Below are positions 1 to 7,813 of a DNA stretch of 29,996 nucleotides, in pieces (position 1 is the stretch's first letter; each line of letters starts with the position of its first letter). The DNA is from Clostridia bacterium. GTDB taxonomy: Bacteria; Bacillota; Clostridia; Clostridiales; Clostridiaceae. The stretch spans positions 1 to 29,996 of the forward strand of contig RZYZ01000005.1 of NCBI GenBank assembly GCA_009930125.1, read 5' to 3'. The notes beneath the pieces are model-generated. The model saw only the letters and a program-made list of their open reading frames with translations, did not search any database and was not told where the DNA came from. Position numbers and translations under genes: made by a program.

Positions 1-111
1 CTTTCCCGGAGCTCGATATCAGTATATGTCCAATTGACACTGCGGGATCCGGGCCGGTTTTTATAAGGGGTTTCTCTGCATCCACAACATAACATAAAAG
101 GAGGGATAGGC

Positions 112-267
112 ATGCCAGACAACAAAAAAAACATGGGAATGATGACAAAAGCACTGCACAGCGGATGGAAGAATGATCCTGCGACAGGTGCTTCAGGGCT
201 TCCTCCACTTCTTTCAGCGGATGTCCGCAGGAGGCGGCAATCTCCTGTGCATTTTTCTTCTCTCTGA
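112..267 (+). pseudogene. Truncated start of a Cys/Met-metabolism PLP enzyme (methionine gamma-lyase / O-acetylhomoserine sulfhydrylase-like)
   Basis: A strong ribosome binding site (AGGAGGGATAGGC) precedes ATG 112. The 51-codon frame begins MPDNKKNMGMMTKALHSGW and continues NDPATGASGLP, which resembles the N-terminus of PLP-dependent trans-sulfuration enzymes (family members are about 400 aa). After the GLP motif (near base 204) the likeness ends and the frame becomes arginine-rich and stops at 265-267. From about base 205 on, the DNA instead makes sense as the minus-strand gene that follows hypB. The gene is therefore cut after about 31 codons. The family assignment rests on a short motif only, so it is tentative; the truncation itself is clear if the minus-strand gene is real. 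Confidence 0.45.
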
Positions 268-502
268 AGGATACATGCATGGCCACTTCCGCCTGAAAAG
301 GCGTCAGAATCGATGCCAGTGCATAGTATTCCGGACCAAAAGGGATGGCTTCTCGGCTGGTGCCCGCTTTCGTTCTCCCGATCTTATTGGCCAGATCCAG
401 TATCTCCTGTCTGTAGGCTCTGCCATCCACATCCGCCCAGTTCAGGGCAAAGTTGAACCGCTCCGATTTGTTGAAGTTGGTCTTTTCCATCTTTTTAGCC
501 AT
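185..502 (-). pseudogene. 5' part of the gene after hypB, C-terminus missing
   Basis: ATG at 502 overlaps the hypB stop by one base (TGATG), so the two are translationally coupled. The frame reads MAKKMEKTNF... and contains IPFGPEYYALASILTPFQAE and a helical segment with EIAASCGHPLKEVEEAL. I associate this layout, without certainty, with the N-terminal region of large redox (Fe-S/flavin) proteins that sit beside hyp genes in anaerobes. Sense is lost after about residue 105 (near base 187), exactly where the plus-strand enzyme start begins to make sense. The reading frame stays open to the window edge, but that tail is antisense to the other gene. The rest of the protein is absent. Confidence 0.5.
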
Positions 503-1167
503 CAGTTTTCTCCTTTCATCTGCTGTTTCACCCAGGTTGTCCATTCTTCTATGCCTTCACCGGTCTTAGAGGAGATGGGAAAGATCCTTATGTCGGGATT
601 CAGTTCCCTCACACGAGCCTCCAGCACCGCCAGATCAAAATCGAAGTACGGAAGTGTATCGATCTTGCTGATCAGAAGCGCATCCACTTTCGCGAAGATC
701 ATCGGATACTTCAGCGGCTTGTCGTCCCCTTCAGGTACGCTCAGAATGGCGATGTTTTTCATGGCACCTGTGTCATAACCCACCGGGCAGATGAGGTTTC
801 CGATGTTCTCCAGAAACACCAGATCCACATCTTCCACATCCAGTTCGTCCACCCCTGCTCTGGCCATGGTGGCATCAATGTGGCAGAGGCCTCCCGTGTG
901 CATCTGCACCGCTTTGGCTCCGGCATGCTGGACGGTCCTCGCGTCCACATCGGAGTCCACATCCGCTTCAATGACGCCCACCCGCATCTGGTCTTTCAAT
1001 GCACGGACTGTAGCCACCAGCATGGTGGTCTTTCCGCTGCCAGGTGAAGACATGACATTGATCATGAACGCCTTCTTCTCCCGAAGGGCTGCTCTTGTTT
1101 CATCCGCCACCATCTTGTTGTCTTCATGAATATTCTTCCTTATGGAAAACACTTTCAGTTCACTCAT
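502..1167 (-). CDS. hypB: Hydrogenase/urease nickel incorporation GTPase HypB
   Basis: HypB is the SIMIBI-class GTPase that, with HypA, delivers nickel to [NiFe]-hydrogenase in the cytoplasm. The 221-residue protein has the P-loop SSPGSGKTT (residues 40-48), the switch-region motif GVIEADVDSDVDA, a metal-site-like HTGGLCHID, the typical block ENIGNLICPVGYD, and the guanine-recognition SKID motif. It lacks the N-terminal CxxCGC or His-rich extension of proteobacterial HypB. ATG 1167 follows AGGGGTGAG. The next gene starts inside its stop codon. No hydrogenase structural genes or hypA are in the window, so the partner enzyme is not visible here; adjacent DNA downstream seems to have been lost. 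Confidence 0.93.
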   Translation of the reverse strand: MSELKVFSIRKNIHEDNKMVADETRAALREKKAFMINVMSSPGSGKTTMLVATVRALKDQMRVGVIEADVDSDVDARTVQHAGAKAVQMHTGGLCHIDATMARAGVDELDVEDVDLVFLENIGNLICPVGYDTGAMKNIAILSVPEGDDKPLKYPMIFAKVDALLISKIDTLPYFDFDLAVLEARVRELNPDIRIFPISSKTGEGIEEWTTWVKQQMKGEN

Positions 1168-1196
1168 ATACTCACCCCTATACTTATTTCAGGTTG

Positions 1197-1225
1197 ATTA
1201 TAACAACGGCCTCCCAGTGCTACAA
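1197..1225 (-). promoter_or_regulatory. Probable sigma-A promoter of hypB
   Basis: On the minus strand TTGTAG (1225-1220) and TATAAT (1202-1197) are separated by 17 bp. Transcription would begin near 1190, giving a leader of about 20 nt that ends in the hypB ribosome binding site. Confidence 0.6.
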
Positions 1226-1424
1226 TAGCCTAGATTGTCTTAAATTTAACAAAATAATTACTTTAGCAAAGTGTGTACAGCTGACTCCAGATTCTTTCAT
1301 CAGGCTCATCGAGGGCAAAATGTAAACACCAGGCCAAAGTAAAATAATTTCCATTCATTGGAATAAAGGGCCTAGTATGTTAAAATTTTGATTAATATGT
1401 GTAAAAGGAAAAGGTGGTGGAAAA
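1226..1424. other. Intergenic region before the transposase-like gene
   Basis: A-T rich spacer without a convincing gene. It holds a small dyad, TTCCA-TTCA-TTGGAA, at 1349-1363. A short plus-strand frame ending at 1325 (...TPDSFIRLIEGKM) may be a scrap of a mobile-element protein, but it is too short to assign. The ribosome binding site of the next gene (AAAGGTGGTGG) lies at its right edge. Confidence 0.4.
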
Positions 1425-2414
1425 ATGGATCCGAAGAAAAAGTATGAAATCCTCATGGAAGGACAGACCGAGGGCATATCGGACACCTGCCGGAGACACG
1501 GCATATCCAGGACCCTTTATTACAGATGGCTCGCCCGCTATAAAGCGTCCGGCATGAAAGGCCTTCAGCAAGGAAGGCAGCATCTGACCCCTGCCAACAT
1601 CACGCCGAAGGAAACAGAGGAGGAGATCCTTACCCACATCAGAAATCATCCGGAGTACGGACCAAGGGAAATCAGCTATCTGCTGGAGAAGCATGGCCTC
1701 AAGGTCAGTGAATCCTGCGTCTACAACATCATGAGAAGAAACGGGCTCTCCACCAGAGAAAAGCGCATCCGCTCTGCCAGGAAGAAAGCAGACAAGCCTT
1801 TCTTCACCCTGCCCCCTCTTCACGAGCTGAAAAGCGGGGAATGTATGCACTTCTTTCTGACGTCCTGTGCCACCCATAAAAGCTCCGGCATGGTCTATGC
1901 CTATACGCTCATGGACTATCGAAGCAAGATCGCCTGCACGAGACTCTACAGCCAGCTGTCTGGTTCCTGTTTCATGGACCTTCTCACTGCATCAGCGATC
2001 CCTGTGGCCCACAGCCTGAATTTTCGTCCGCGATATCTCTGCTTTCACGATGGTCTTGAGATGACCGCAAAAAGCAGGCAGGATTTCTCCCTGGACATTC
2101 AGCAAGTCCTTCAATCCAGCGGATTCGACATGACGCTGTTCTTTCTGGATAAAGATCATCCTCTGCAGGAGGACTTCAGTGCGCAGAAGCAGGAATATCA
2201 GAGGTCCTGCCTGTCTTCCATCATGCCCCTATTTCTATCGGAGGAGCCCCTTGACCGCATCAAGCTCCATCTGCAGAGGGAAATCAGGACCTACAACATC
2301 CATCAGAAGTCAGACTATGACGGGCTTCTCCTGTCACCCACGGAATATCATGCTCATGTGACGGGCGAAAGCCTCATACTGCCCCTCTGGGCCTATATAG
2401 ACCGGATCTACTAA
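1425..2414 (+). CDS. Transposase-like HTH/integrase-core protein with degenerate DDE triad
   Basis: 329 residues. Residues 1-60 form a helix-turn-helix of the IS3/IS481 kind (DTCRRHGISRTLYYRWLARY), and residues 65-115 look like a second HTH (PEYGPREISYLLEKHGLKVS...YNIMRRNGL). Residues 135-325 keep the outline of an rve integrase core: VYAYTLMDYRSK, then FHDGLEM where HSDNGSEF is usual, then a PLQEDF segment, and a C-terminal YNIH...LSPTEY block matching the usual YN...TPxE. The position of the first catalytic Asp (xxDxT) reads MHFFLTSC, so the triad appears broken and transposase activity is doubtful. I see no terminal inverted repeats around it. The following flavoprotein gene starts 19 bp downstream, suggesting co-transcription. 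It may be a decayed or a domesticated transposase. Confidence 0.75.
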   Translation: MDPKKKYEILMEGQTEGISDTCRRHGISRTLYYRWLARYKASGMKGLQQGRQHLTPANITPKETEEEILTHIRNHPEYGPREISYLLEKHGLKVSESCVYNIMRRNGLSTREKRIRSARKKADKPFFTLPPLHELKSGECMHFFLTSCATHKSSGMVYAYTLMDYRSKIACTRLYSQLSGSCFMDLLTASAIPVAHSLNFRPRYLCFHDGLEMTAKSRQDFSLDIQQVLQSSGFDMTLFFLDKDHPLQEDFSAQKQEYQRSCLSSIMPLFLSEEPLDRIKLHLQREIRTYNIHQKSDYDGLLLSPTEYHAHVTGESLILPLWAYIDRIY

Positions 2415-2433
2415 AAAGGAAGGTGAAGTTTCA

Positions 2434-3630
2434 ATGCATATTGCCATCATCGGTGGAGGCTTTTCCGGCCTCACGGCAGCCTATCTTCTGGAGAAGAAAG
2501 GCATAAAAGTCACGGTCTATGAGAAGCAGTCCGTTCTTGGCGGACACTGTCAGACCCTGAAAAAGAAGAAGATGCCTGTGGAAATGGGCACTGCTTTCTG
2601 CTTCAATGAAGAAATCCGTGAACTCCTTCATACCCTGAATGTACCCTTCACAGAGCGTTTCACCTATCGCCACTTTCTGGATGATAATCATCAGAAGACG
2701 GAACATCTATCCCATAAGGAAGTGCCTCTTCTTCTGGAAGAACTGGAAAGACTGAAGGAAATACTCTCTTTCCACCAGGTTCCGGATGAAAGCACAGATT
2801 ATTTCATGACGAAGGATTTGATGATCCCATTAGGAGAATTCCTCCAAAAACATCAGCTGAAGTACATCCGAGCGGTGATGACCCCCTATCTATCTTCCTA
2901 CGGCTTCGGAAACAGCGAAGAAATCATGGCCTGCTACGCCTTCAGTATCCTCAATCTTTCCACCATCCACTCCTTCATCCGAGGAGACAAGCTTCTCTTC
3001 ATCAGCGTCGGTGTATCGGAGATCATCCGAAAACTGGGAGAAGAGATTGGCGACATCCGGTATGGATCGGAGATCACTAAGATTCTTCCCCAGGACGGAA
3101 AAGTCCGGATCACCACTGCCCATGGGGGATCGGAATACGACAAGGTGCTTCTTGCCACCATGGTTCAGCCTGAGATCCTGAAAGATCTCTACCTGAAAAG
3201 CTTCATGGACAGACTGGACACCAATTCCTATGTGAGCTGCGCCTATGAAGTGTCCGACAGAAACATCGTCACCACCTACTACAGGTCCAACTTCGATAAG
3301 AAAGAAAAGATCCAGTTCTTTCATACATATAAAGAGAAGGATCAGACTGTACTGGTGGCCTATGCCTATGGGCAGCTTCATGATGGACTCATCCATGGCA
3401 TTACAGAAGACATCCGAAAAACGGGTGTTGAAATCAGGCATCTGATCACAGCCAGGCAGTGGCAGATCTTCCCCCATATCCGACCGGAGCATCAGAAAGA
3501 AGATCTCTACGCCGAGCTGAAAGCCTATCAGAAAACCTCTGATATCCATCTCATCGGTTCACTGGTGTCTAAGCCGGCACTCTCCAGTCTTTACAGCTCT
3601 GTGAAGAAATACGTCCATGAGACATACTGA
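2434..3630 (+). CDS. FAD-dependent amine oxidase-like flavoprotein
   Basis: 398 residues. The N-terminus is a textbook FAD-binding Rossmann motif, IIGGGFSGLTAAYLLEKKG, followed by the acidic ribose-binding residue in VYEK (residue 31) and a GGHCQT segment, as in NAD(P)/FAD-dependent amine-oxidase/protoporphyrinogen-oxidase-like proteins. The middle is a helical substrate domain (about 85-240), and the C-terminal part returns to the FAD fold (DIHLIGSLVSKPAL). Its substrate cannot be read from sequence. It starts at ATG 2434 after GGAAGGTGA, 19 bp behind the transposase-like gene, and is closed by a strong terminator, so the two form a two-gene unit. Confidence 0.8.
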   Translation: MHIAIIGGGFSGLTAAYLLEKKGIKVTVYEKQSVLGGHCQTLKKKKMPVEMGTAFCFNEEIRELLHTLNVPFTERFTYRHFLDDNHQKTEHLSHKEVPLLLEELERLKEILSFHQVPDESTDYFMTKDLMIPLGEFLQKHQLKYIRAVMTPYLSSYGFGNSEEIMACYAFSILNLSTIHSFIRGDKLLFISVGVSEIIRKLGEEIGDIRYGSEITKILPQDGKVRITTAHGGSEYDKVLLATMVQPEILKDLYLKSFMDRLDTNSYVSCAYEVSDRNIVTTYYRSNFDKKEKIQFFHTYKEKDQTVLVAYAYGQLHDGLIHGITEDIRKTGVEIRHLITARQWQIFPHIRPEHQKEDLYAELKAYQKTSDIHLIGSLVSKPALSSLYSSVKKYVHETY

Positions 3631-3669
3631 AAGATCTTTGACTGCTGATCAAAGGCTCAATAAAAAATA

Positions 3670-3710
3670 AGGCTCCTGAAACGGCATCTTCGTATCCGTT
3701 TCAGGAGCCT
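3670..3710 (+). terminator. Rho-independent terminator after the flavoprotein gene
   Basis: A perfect 15-bp stem (AGGCTCCTGAAACGG at 3670-3684 with its complement at 3696-3710) with an 11-nt loop is followed by TTTT. The A-rich left flank means it can also work for minus-strand transcripts arriving from the nitroreductase gene. Confidence 0.9.
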
Positions 3711-3774
3711 TTTGATTATCTTTCTTGATTCTGTTGTTCATGCGTTTACAGATCTTACCCTTCGATGACGGACA

Positions 3775-3912
3775 TCAGCTCATGCTGAATTCCGTTCCCG
3801 AGATCTTCAGATCAAACATCTTCTTTGCCACGCTGGCAAGGTGTGCACCAGCTTCGGAAGGATTGATGCATTTCGTGGTAAATTCTCTATCACGCTTACC
3901 AAGGAATATTAC
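3775..3912 (-). pseudogene. Small coding-like remnant, unknown
   Basis: Directly after the nitroreductase stop, an open minus-strand frame of 45 codons with protein-like composition reads ...FTTKCINPSEAGAHLASVAK... and ends SGTEFSMS at a TGA. It overlaps the nitroreductase end by four bases, has no good start codon or ribosome binding site, and could be the C-terminal leftover of a lost gene. I do not recognise the family. Confidence 0.25.
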
Positions 3913-4658
3913 TCATCTTCGGATTTATCCAGAAATGCCTTCAGATAGACCGCACTGGAGCGGGTCATCTCCAGAGAAAATCCGGACATGTATTTCCGCT
4001 CACAGAACTTTCTCATGTAATCATCAAAATCAAAGTCTGGCTGACCTGCACGTTTCTCAAACATTTCCCTATGCTCAAAAGGTTCCAGTCTCCTGTACCG
4101 GTTCTCATGGACGATATAGGCTTTCGCAAATCTCTCAGGCTTTTTACGTTTCTTCTGCTGCTCTGTAGGGTAACCCAGAACCAGCATAGTGATTGGCACA
4201 ACATAGGCATCCAGATGAAGCAGCTTTCTGACCTCCTCCACATTCTCCAGGATGTCTCCGATGTAGCAGGAACCAAGGCCAAAAGACTCTGCAGCCACCA
4301 CCACATTCTGGGCGGCAATCACCGCATCCTGGATGGACAGAAGAAGATCTCCGGCTCCTGGTTTTCTTGCTGTTAGGCCCGCTTCCTCATAGGCATCCAG
4401 CCATCTTCTGCTGTCCGCAAGAAAGATCAGTACTAAAGGCGCATCCGCAATGAAGCCCTGATTGTCGCAGGTCACAGACAGCTTCTTTTTGAGGCTCTCC
4501 TCTGTCACGTCGATGATGCTGTAGAGCATCTGATTTCCCGCTGTGGGTGCCTGAAATGCGGCATCAAGGATAGCTTTTTTGATGGAGTCCGGCACAGCTC
4601 TCTTTTCAAAGACCCGCACGGATTTGCGGCTGAGCAGTGATTCATAGATCGGATTCAT
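3909..4658 (-). CDS. Nitroreductase family protein
   Basis: FMN-dependent NAD(P)H oxidoreductase of the nitroreductase superfamily, cytoplasmic. The typical N-terminal pattern NPIYESLLSRKSVRVF (FMN phosphate contact RKSVR), APTAGNQ, and the central GLGSCYIGDI and PITMLVLGYP blocks are present. The best start is ATG 4658, because GGGGGAAAAGAG sits just upstream; a frame-extending GTG at 4682 would lie ahead of that ribosome binding site. That gives 249 residues, longer than minimal nitroreductases owing to a C-terminal tail after about residue 180 (RRLEPFEHREMF...). It lies only 25 bp after the nucleoside hydrolase gene and is probably co-transcribed with it. The physiological substrate is unknown. 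Confidence 0.88.
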   Translation of the reverse strand: MNPIYESLLSRKSVRVFEKRAVPDSIKKAILDAAFQAPTAGNQMLYSIIDVTEESLKKKLSVTCDNQGFIADAPLVLIFLADSRRWLDAYEEAGLTARKPGAGDLLLSIQDAVIAAQNVVVAAESFGLGSCYIGDILENVEEVRKLLHLDAYVVPITMLVLGYPTEQQKKRKKPERFAKAYIVHENRYRRLEPFEHREMFEKRAGQPDFDFDDYMRKFCERKYMSGFSLEMTRSSAVYLKAFLDKSEDE

Positions 4659-4683
4659 CTCTTTTCCCCCATTTCCATTCACT

Positions 4684-5631
4684 TTATGATTTTTTCATTC
4701 TGGCAGCTTCCCTTCCCGTTTCAGGATTCAGAGCATCCATCAGGGACTTTCTGAAAAATTCCTGATCCAACTCATAGAAGACCCTGCAGTTTGGTTTCTT
4801 TTCCTGAATCTTTCTGGTGTCCACATAGCTCATCCCCCGGGTGATGCCTTCTCGTGTATCGATTTCCACATGCTGATCCTCGTAAATGAACTTTTCCGGG
4901 TCTGTCAGGGCAAGGATCGCGCAGGGATCATGGATTGCCGCATCCTTTGAGATATAGGAAGAAAGAATCCTCCTGCTGAACTCAGAGAATTCGCTCTGAT
5001 ATTCCTTCATGGTCTTCATTTCCTTATCCGTCACCGTGGCACGGTTCGTCACATCAAGCCCGCAAAGAAGAAGCTTCACACCGCTTTTCATGACGATGTC
5101 TGCAGCCTCCGGATCCTTATGGAAATTAAACTCGCTGTAGGGCGTGATGTTTCCCCTTCGGATGCCGCCTCCCATGATGCTCACAGCGGCAATCTTTGCT
5201 TTCACTTCCGGATAGGCAAGAAACAGAATCGCCAAATTCGTCAGCGGTCCCACAGCTGCGATATATACGGGCTCGATGCTTTCCAGTAGGATCTTTCTAT
5301 AGACATCCAGTGCCTTCAGAGAGCTTAAAGGATGCAGTCTGTCTTCCCCGAATTCATGGGCATATCCACCCAGTCCATCCCTTCCATGCACTGTGCCCAG
5401 CAGTGGCGGCTCTCTAAGTAGTGGCCTGGATGCGCCTTCCGCCACGATGCACGGAGCGTCCAGAAGTCCTGCGATGAGCCGTGCATTATAGGTGGTCTTC
5501 AGAATGTCCACATTGCCAGAAACACTGCAGATGGCTTTCAGATCAATTTCCGGTGTGCGATGGGCCAGCAGTATGGCAAACACATCATCCACCCCTGGGT
5601 CGCAGTCCAGAATCAGCGGGTATTTCTTCAA
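4684..5631 (-). CDS. Inosine-uridine preferring nucleoside hydrolase family protein
   Basis: Hydrolyses the N-glycosidic bond of ribonucleosides in purine/pyrimidine salvage. The 315-residue protein carries the calcium- and ribose-binding signature DCDPGVDD (residues 9-16), GPLTNLA and MGGG in the middle, EFNFHKDPEAA (nucleoside-site Asn/His/Asp), and HDPCA in the C-terminal half, all family hallmarks. The start is TTG 5631, chosen because AGGAGGGAAG is placed correctly for it and no ATG fits. It lies about 80 bp beyond the SEC-C gene and leads into the nitroreductase gene. Base preference cannot be told from sequence. Confidence 0.92.
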   Translation of the reverse strand: MKKYPLILDCDPGVDDVFAILLAHRTPEIDLKAICSVSGNVDILKTTYNARLIAGLLDAPCIVAEGASRPLLREPPLLGTVHGRDGLGGYAHEFGEDRLHPLSSLKALDVYRKILLESIEPVYIAAVGPLTNLAILFLAYPEVKAKIAAVSIMGGGIRRGNITPYSEFNFHKDPEAADIVMKSGVKLLLCGLDVTNRATVTDKEMKTMKEYQSEFSEFSRRILSSYISKDAAIHDPCAILALTDPEKFIYEDQHVEIDTREGITRGMSYVDTRKIQEKKPNCRVFYELDQEFFRKSLMDALNPETGREAARMKKS

Positions 5632-5711
5632 ATTTCTTCCCTCCTAAAATAATATTATCGCGAGAAATACTATTCTGAGACAATGACTGGATCTCATTCA
5701 AATGAAACTCC

Positions 5712-6953
5712 TTAGGATTTTCTTCCACAGCAGTTTTTATATTTCTTCCCGCTTCCACAAAGGCAGGGTTCATTTCTACCAGTCTTCCTATTCTTCTCTT
5801 TCACTTTTGAACCCATGACGGGTACAGCGCTGACTGTAAAGGGAGGTCTGAAAGAACTTCTCGTCTCTTTCTTCTTTTTTCCAGATAGTTCCACAGGTGC
5901 ATAGCCACCCAGCTCCCATTGGGATGCATGATCATAAATATCCATGACCAGCCCTGAAATCATCTGAAACCATTTTTGATCAGGAATCTCAATCCTCATT
6001 TCCAGAAGCTTCATGATCTCCTTAGGATCTCCTGTCTGATTGATGATCCGAATCACTTCTCGTCCGATTGCTTCTGCCTGAGAGGAAGTCAATCCGTAGG
6101 CATCCCGGATGGTCTCTAGAAATGCCCTCATTTCGGTTGTCTTCTCTATGTATCCGGGCTTTCCTGCTTTTCGCAGTTGTGCAATGGTGAAAGTATAGGG
6201 CGGAATATCCTTCCTCTTATTCTGCTCTGCCATCACTTTGGACAGATTGTGGACATCCTTACGAAAAACCAATGCTCCGCTCTTTTCAATTTCCCCGTAA
6301 TAAACTGCTGCCTCACCAATGACTGCTGAATAGTCCATGGGGTCCACTTTCACCCCGGTTAGTCCGGAAATTCTTGTCAACACATTCCAGTATTCATCCA
6401 CGCCAATGTAGTAGAGCAGCCCTTGAGTCAGAAGCACCCAATCAGAATTTCGCTTCAGAATTTGAGACAGTTCCTCTCCCTCAATGGCTCTTAGCGAATG
6501 CGCCAGGTCTTCTGGTATGAAAAGTACTTTCTTTCCTTCATTAATCCCATGAAAAAGAAGTCCATACCTGGAAAGTGTTCCGATTTCCTTTGGCGTCATC
6601 TGCTCATAAGGAATGATTCCGCCATGGGTAAGAACTCTGCCAAGCACCTGATATCTTTCTTCATCCCATCTGTAAAGAAGCGTCCTCACAATCATCGGTA
6701 TGAACTCTGACAGTTCTTTGGCCAGGTCTGCCTTCTTCAGCGCGCTCATGCCAGGAATTCCAGAGGCCTTTCGGATTTCATCCAGTTCATGTTTGGTTCG
6801 CCTTGACAATGCTTCATAGAAGAGGCATGGCGCTCCTGCCCTCTTCCATAACTCAACTTCCGCTTTCTTCCTGCGTTCCTCTTCCCAAGTCATCATACCT
6901 CCCAGCATTCTCTGGATATCCTTGTTCAGTTTTTTCTCTTTCTTCTCTCCCAT
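5712..6953 (-). CDS. SEC-C motif protein of unknown function
   Basis: 413 residues. The C-terminus is a classical SEC-C zinc-binding motif, GRNEPCLCGSGKKYKNCCG, as found at the end of SecA and in many stand-alone proteins. The N-terminal 90 residues include a SAP/Rho-N-like helical stretch (LDEIRKASGIPGMSALKKADLAKEL). The central part (about 90-360) is helical and unassigned. A lysine-rich linker (KKKKETR) precedes the zinc motif. ATG 6953 follows a GAGGAGC-like site, 11 bp after the zinc-finger gene, so the three genes from ywbE to here are probably one operon. Confidence 0.85.
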   Translation of the reverse strand: MGEKKEKKLNKDIQRMLGGMMTWEEERRKKAEVELWKRAGAPCLFYEALSRRTKHELDEIRKASGIPGMSALKKADLAKELSEFIPMIVRTLLYRWDEERYQVLGRVLTHGGIIPYEQMTPKEIGTLSRYGLLFHGINEGKKVLFIPEDLAHSLRAIEGEELSQILKRNSDWVLLTQGLLYYIGVDEYWNVLTRISGLTGVKVDPMDYSAVIGEAAVYYGEIEKSGALVFRKDVHNLSKVMAEQNKRKDIPPYTFTIAQLRKAGKPGYIEKTTEMRAFLETIRDAYGLTSSQAEAIGREVIRIINQTGDPKEIMKLLEMRIEIPDQKWFQMISGLVMDIYDHASQWELGGYAPVELSGKKKKETRSSFRPPFTVSAVPVMGSKVKEKNRKTGRNEPCLCGSGKKYKNCCGRKS

Positions 6954-6964
6954 ATCTTGCTCCT

Positions 6965-7318
6965 CTAAAAGGGAATATCCGGATCATCAATCTCCACATC
7001 CCCTGCTTCAAAAAAGAGATCCGTCTCAATCTCCACATCCTCTGCTTCAAAAAAGAGATCCGTCTCGCTGTCCATTTTCATCTGCTCTGGCATCTCACCG
7101 AAAATATAGTTGAGTTCATCCTCTGTCAACTCGGATTTAAAAATTTCATTCATCAGAAAGTCCAATTCCCGGTCAAACTCATCCAATGTTTCCTCGCTCT
7201 CCCTCTTCTTCCTTCCCGCTTTTCCAGAACAGTCCTTACAGATGTGTTTCTTATGTCCTTTGCCGGAGAACTTTTCATTGGATCTTGTTCTCCCGCATAT
7301 TCTACAGTAGTGCCCCAT
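6965..7318 (-). CDS. Small zinc-finger protein with duplicated acidic tail
   Basis: 117 residues from ATG 7318; an in-frame TTG at 7354 would also be possible, but homologous-looking proteins begin just before the zinc site. The N-terminus has a four-cysteine site, YCRICGRTRSNEKF...HICKDC, preceded by GGAGTGAAG. The middle is helical and the tail strongly acidic. The tail contains two tandem copies of a 13-residue unit, ETDLFFEAxDVEI, encoded by a 39-bp tandem repeat (6989-7066) with one mismatch. It lies between ywbE and the SEC-C gene. Function unknown; a small regulatory or nucleic-acid-binding role is only a guess. Confidence 0.75.
   Translation of the reverse strand: MGHYCRICGRTRSNEKFSGKGHKKHICKDCSGKAGRKKRESEETLDEFDRELDFLMNEIFKSELTEDELNYIFGEMPEQMKMDSETDLFFEAEDVEIETDLFFEAGDVEIDDPDIPF
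6989..7066. repeat. 39-bp tandem duplication inside the zinc-finger gene
   Basis: Two adjacent 39-bp units (6989-7027 and 7028-7066) differ at a single base (c at 7002, t at 7041). The unit is a multiple of three, so it adds 13 residues without a frameshift. The near-identity implies a recent event. Confidence 0.92.
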
Positions 7319-7354
7319 AACTTTATACTTCACTCCTTCCATGATTGGTATCAA

Positions 7355-7549
7355 CTATTCTATGACTTCCTTCACTCTTCCTACTATGCCACCTTCCAGC
7401 ATGACTTTGATGCCATGAGGATGTGAGGGAGAATTGGTGAGGATCTTCATGACCACACCTTCCGTCAGTTTTCCTGATTTCTGATCCTGCTTCTGCACGA
7501 CCTTCACTTTTTTCCCGATGGTAATATCATTTCTTACTGTCCCACTCAT
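7355..7549 (-). CDS. ywbE: YwbE family protein (DUF2196)
   Basis: 64 residues, the normal size for this family. It reads MSGTVRNDITIGKKVKVVQK, then LTEGVVMKILTNSPSHPHGI and ends in a GRVKEV motif, matching the small conserved YwbE proteins of Firmicutes. These resemble small beta-barrel proteins, and their role is unknown. The gene is the first of the run ywbE, zinc-finger protein, SEC-C protein. Confidence 0.85.
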   Translation of the reverse strand: MSGTVRNDITIGKKVKVVQKQDQKSGKLTEGVVMKILTNSPSHPHGIKVMLEGGIVGRVKEVIE

Positions 7550-7709
7550 TTACTGTTCTCCTTTGTTCTGATGCCCAGAATCATTTTCTATCTTCTCTTT
7601 CCAACTTATTCTATCATCTTTTCACCTGTCACTGCCACGTTCCGTGAAAGAAATCTGCATATTTCTGTACGTTATAAGCATAGCAACTACCAGTTCTGAT
7701 GAAAATGAA

Positions 7710-7749
7710 GCAAGACTGAAACCTACTCTGCAGTAGATTTCAGTCTTGC
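7710..7749 (-). terminator. Terminator of the antiporter operon
   Basis: A 12-bp perfect stem (GCAAGACTGAAA / TTTCAGTCTTGC) extends inward by CTACT/AGTAG with one mismatch. It lies about 65 bp beyond the antiporter stop; on the minus strand it is followed by TTCATTTTC. Confidence 0.75.
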
Positions 7750-7813
7750 CTGATTCCATATGGATTCTCTGGAAGCATCCCTCCATGATGAGGATATTCT
7801 ATGATCTGATACT

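Noticed and set aside
34..67. TTGACA followed by TTTTTATAAG upstream of the first gene
   Set aside because: The spacing to the best -10 (TATAAG) is 22 bp, too long for a confident promoter.
791..1129. Plus-strand open frame of 112 codons antisense to hypB
   Set aside because: It is a shadow of the hypB frame; serine/threonine-rich composition without family features, and no ribosome binding site.
2890..3549. Minus-strand frame of 219 codons opposite the flavoprotein gene
   Set aside because: Composition follows the reverse of the real gene, no ribosome binding site, and the plus frame has clear FAD motifs.
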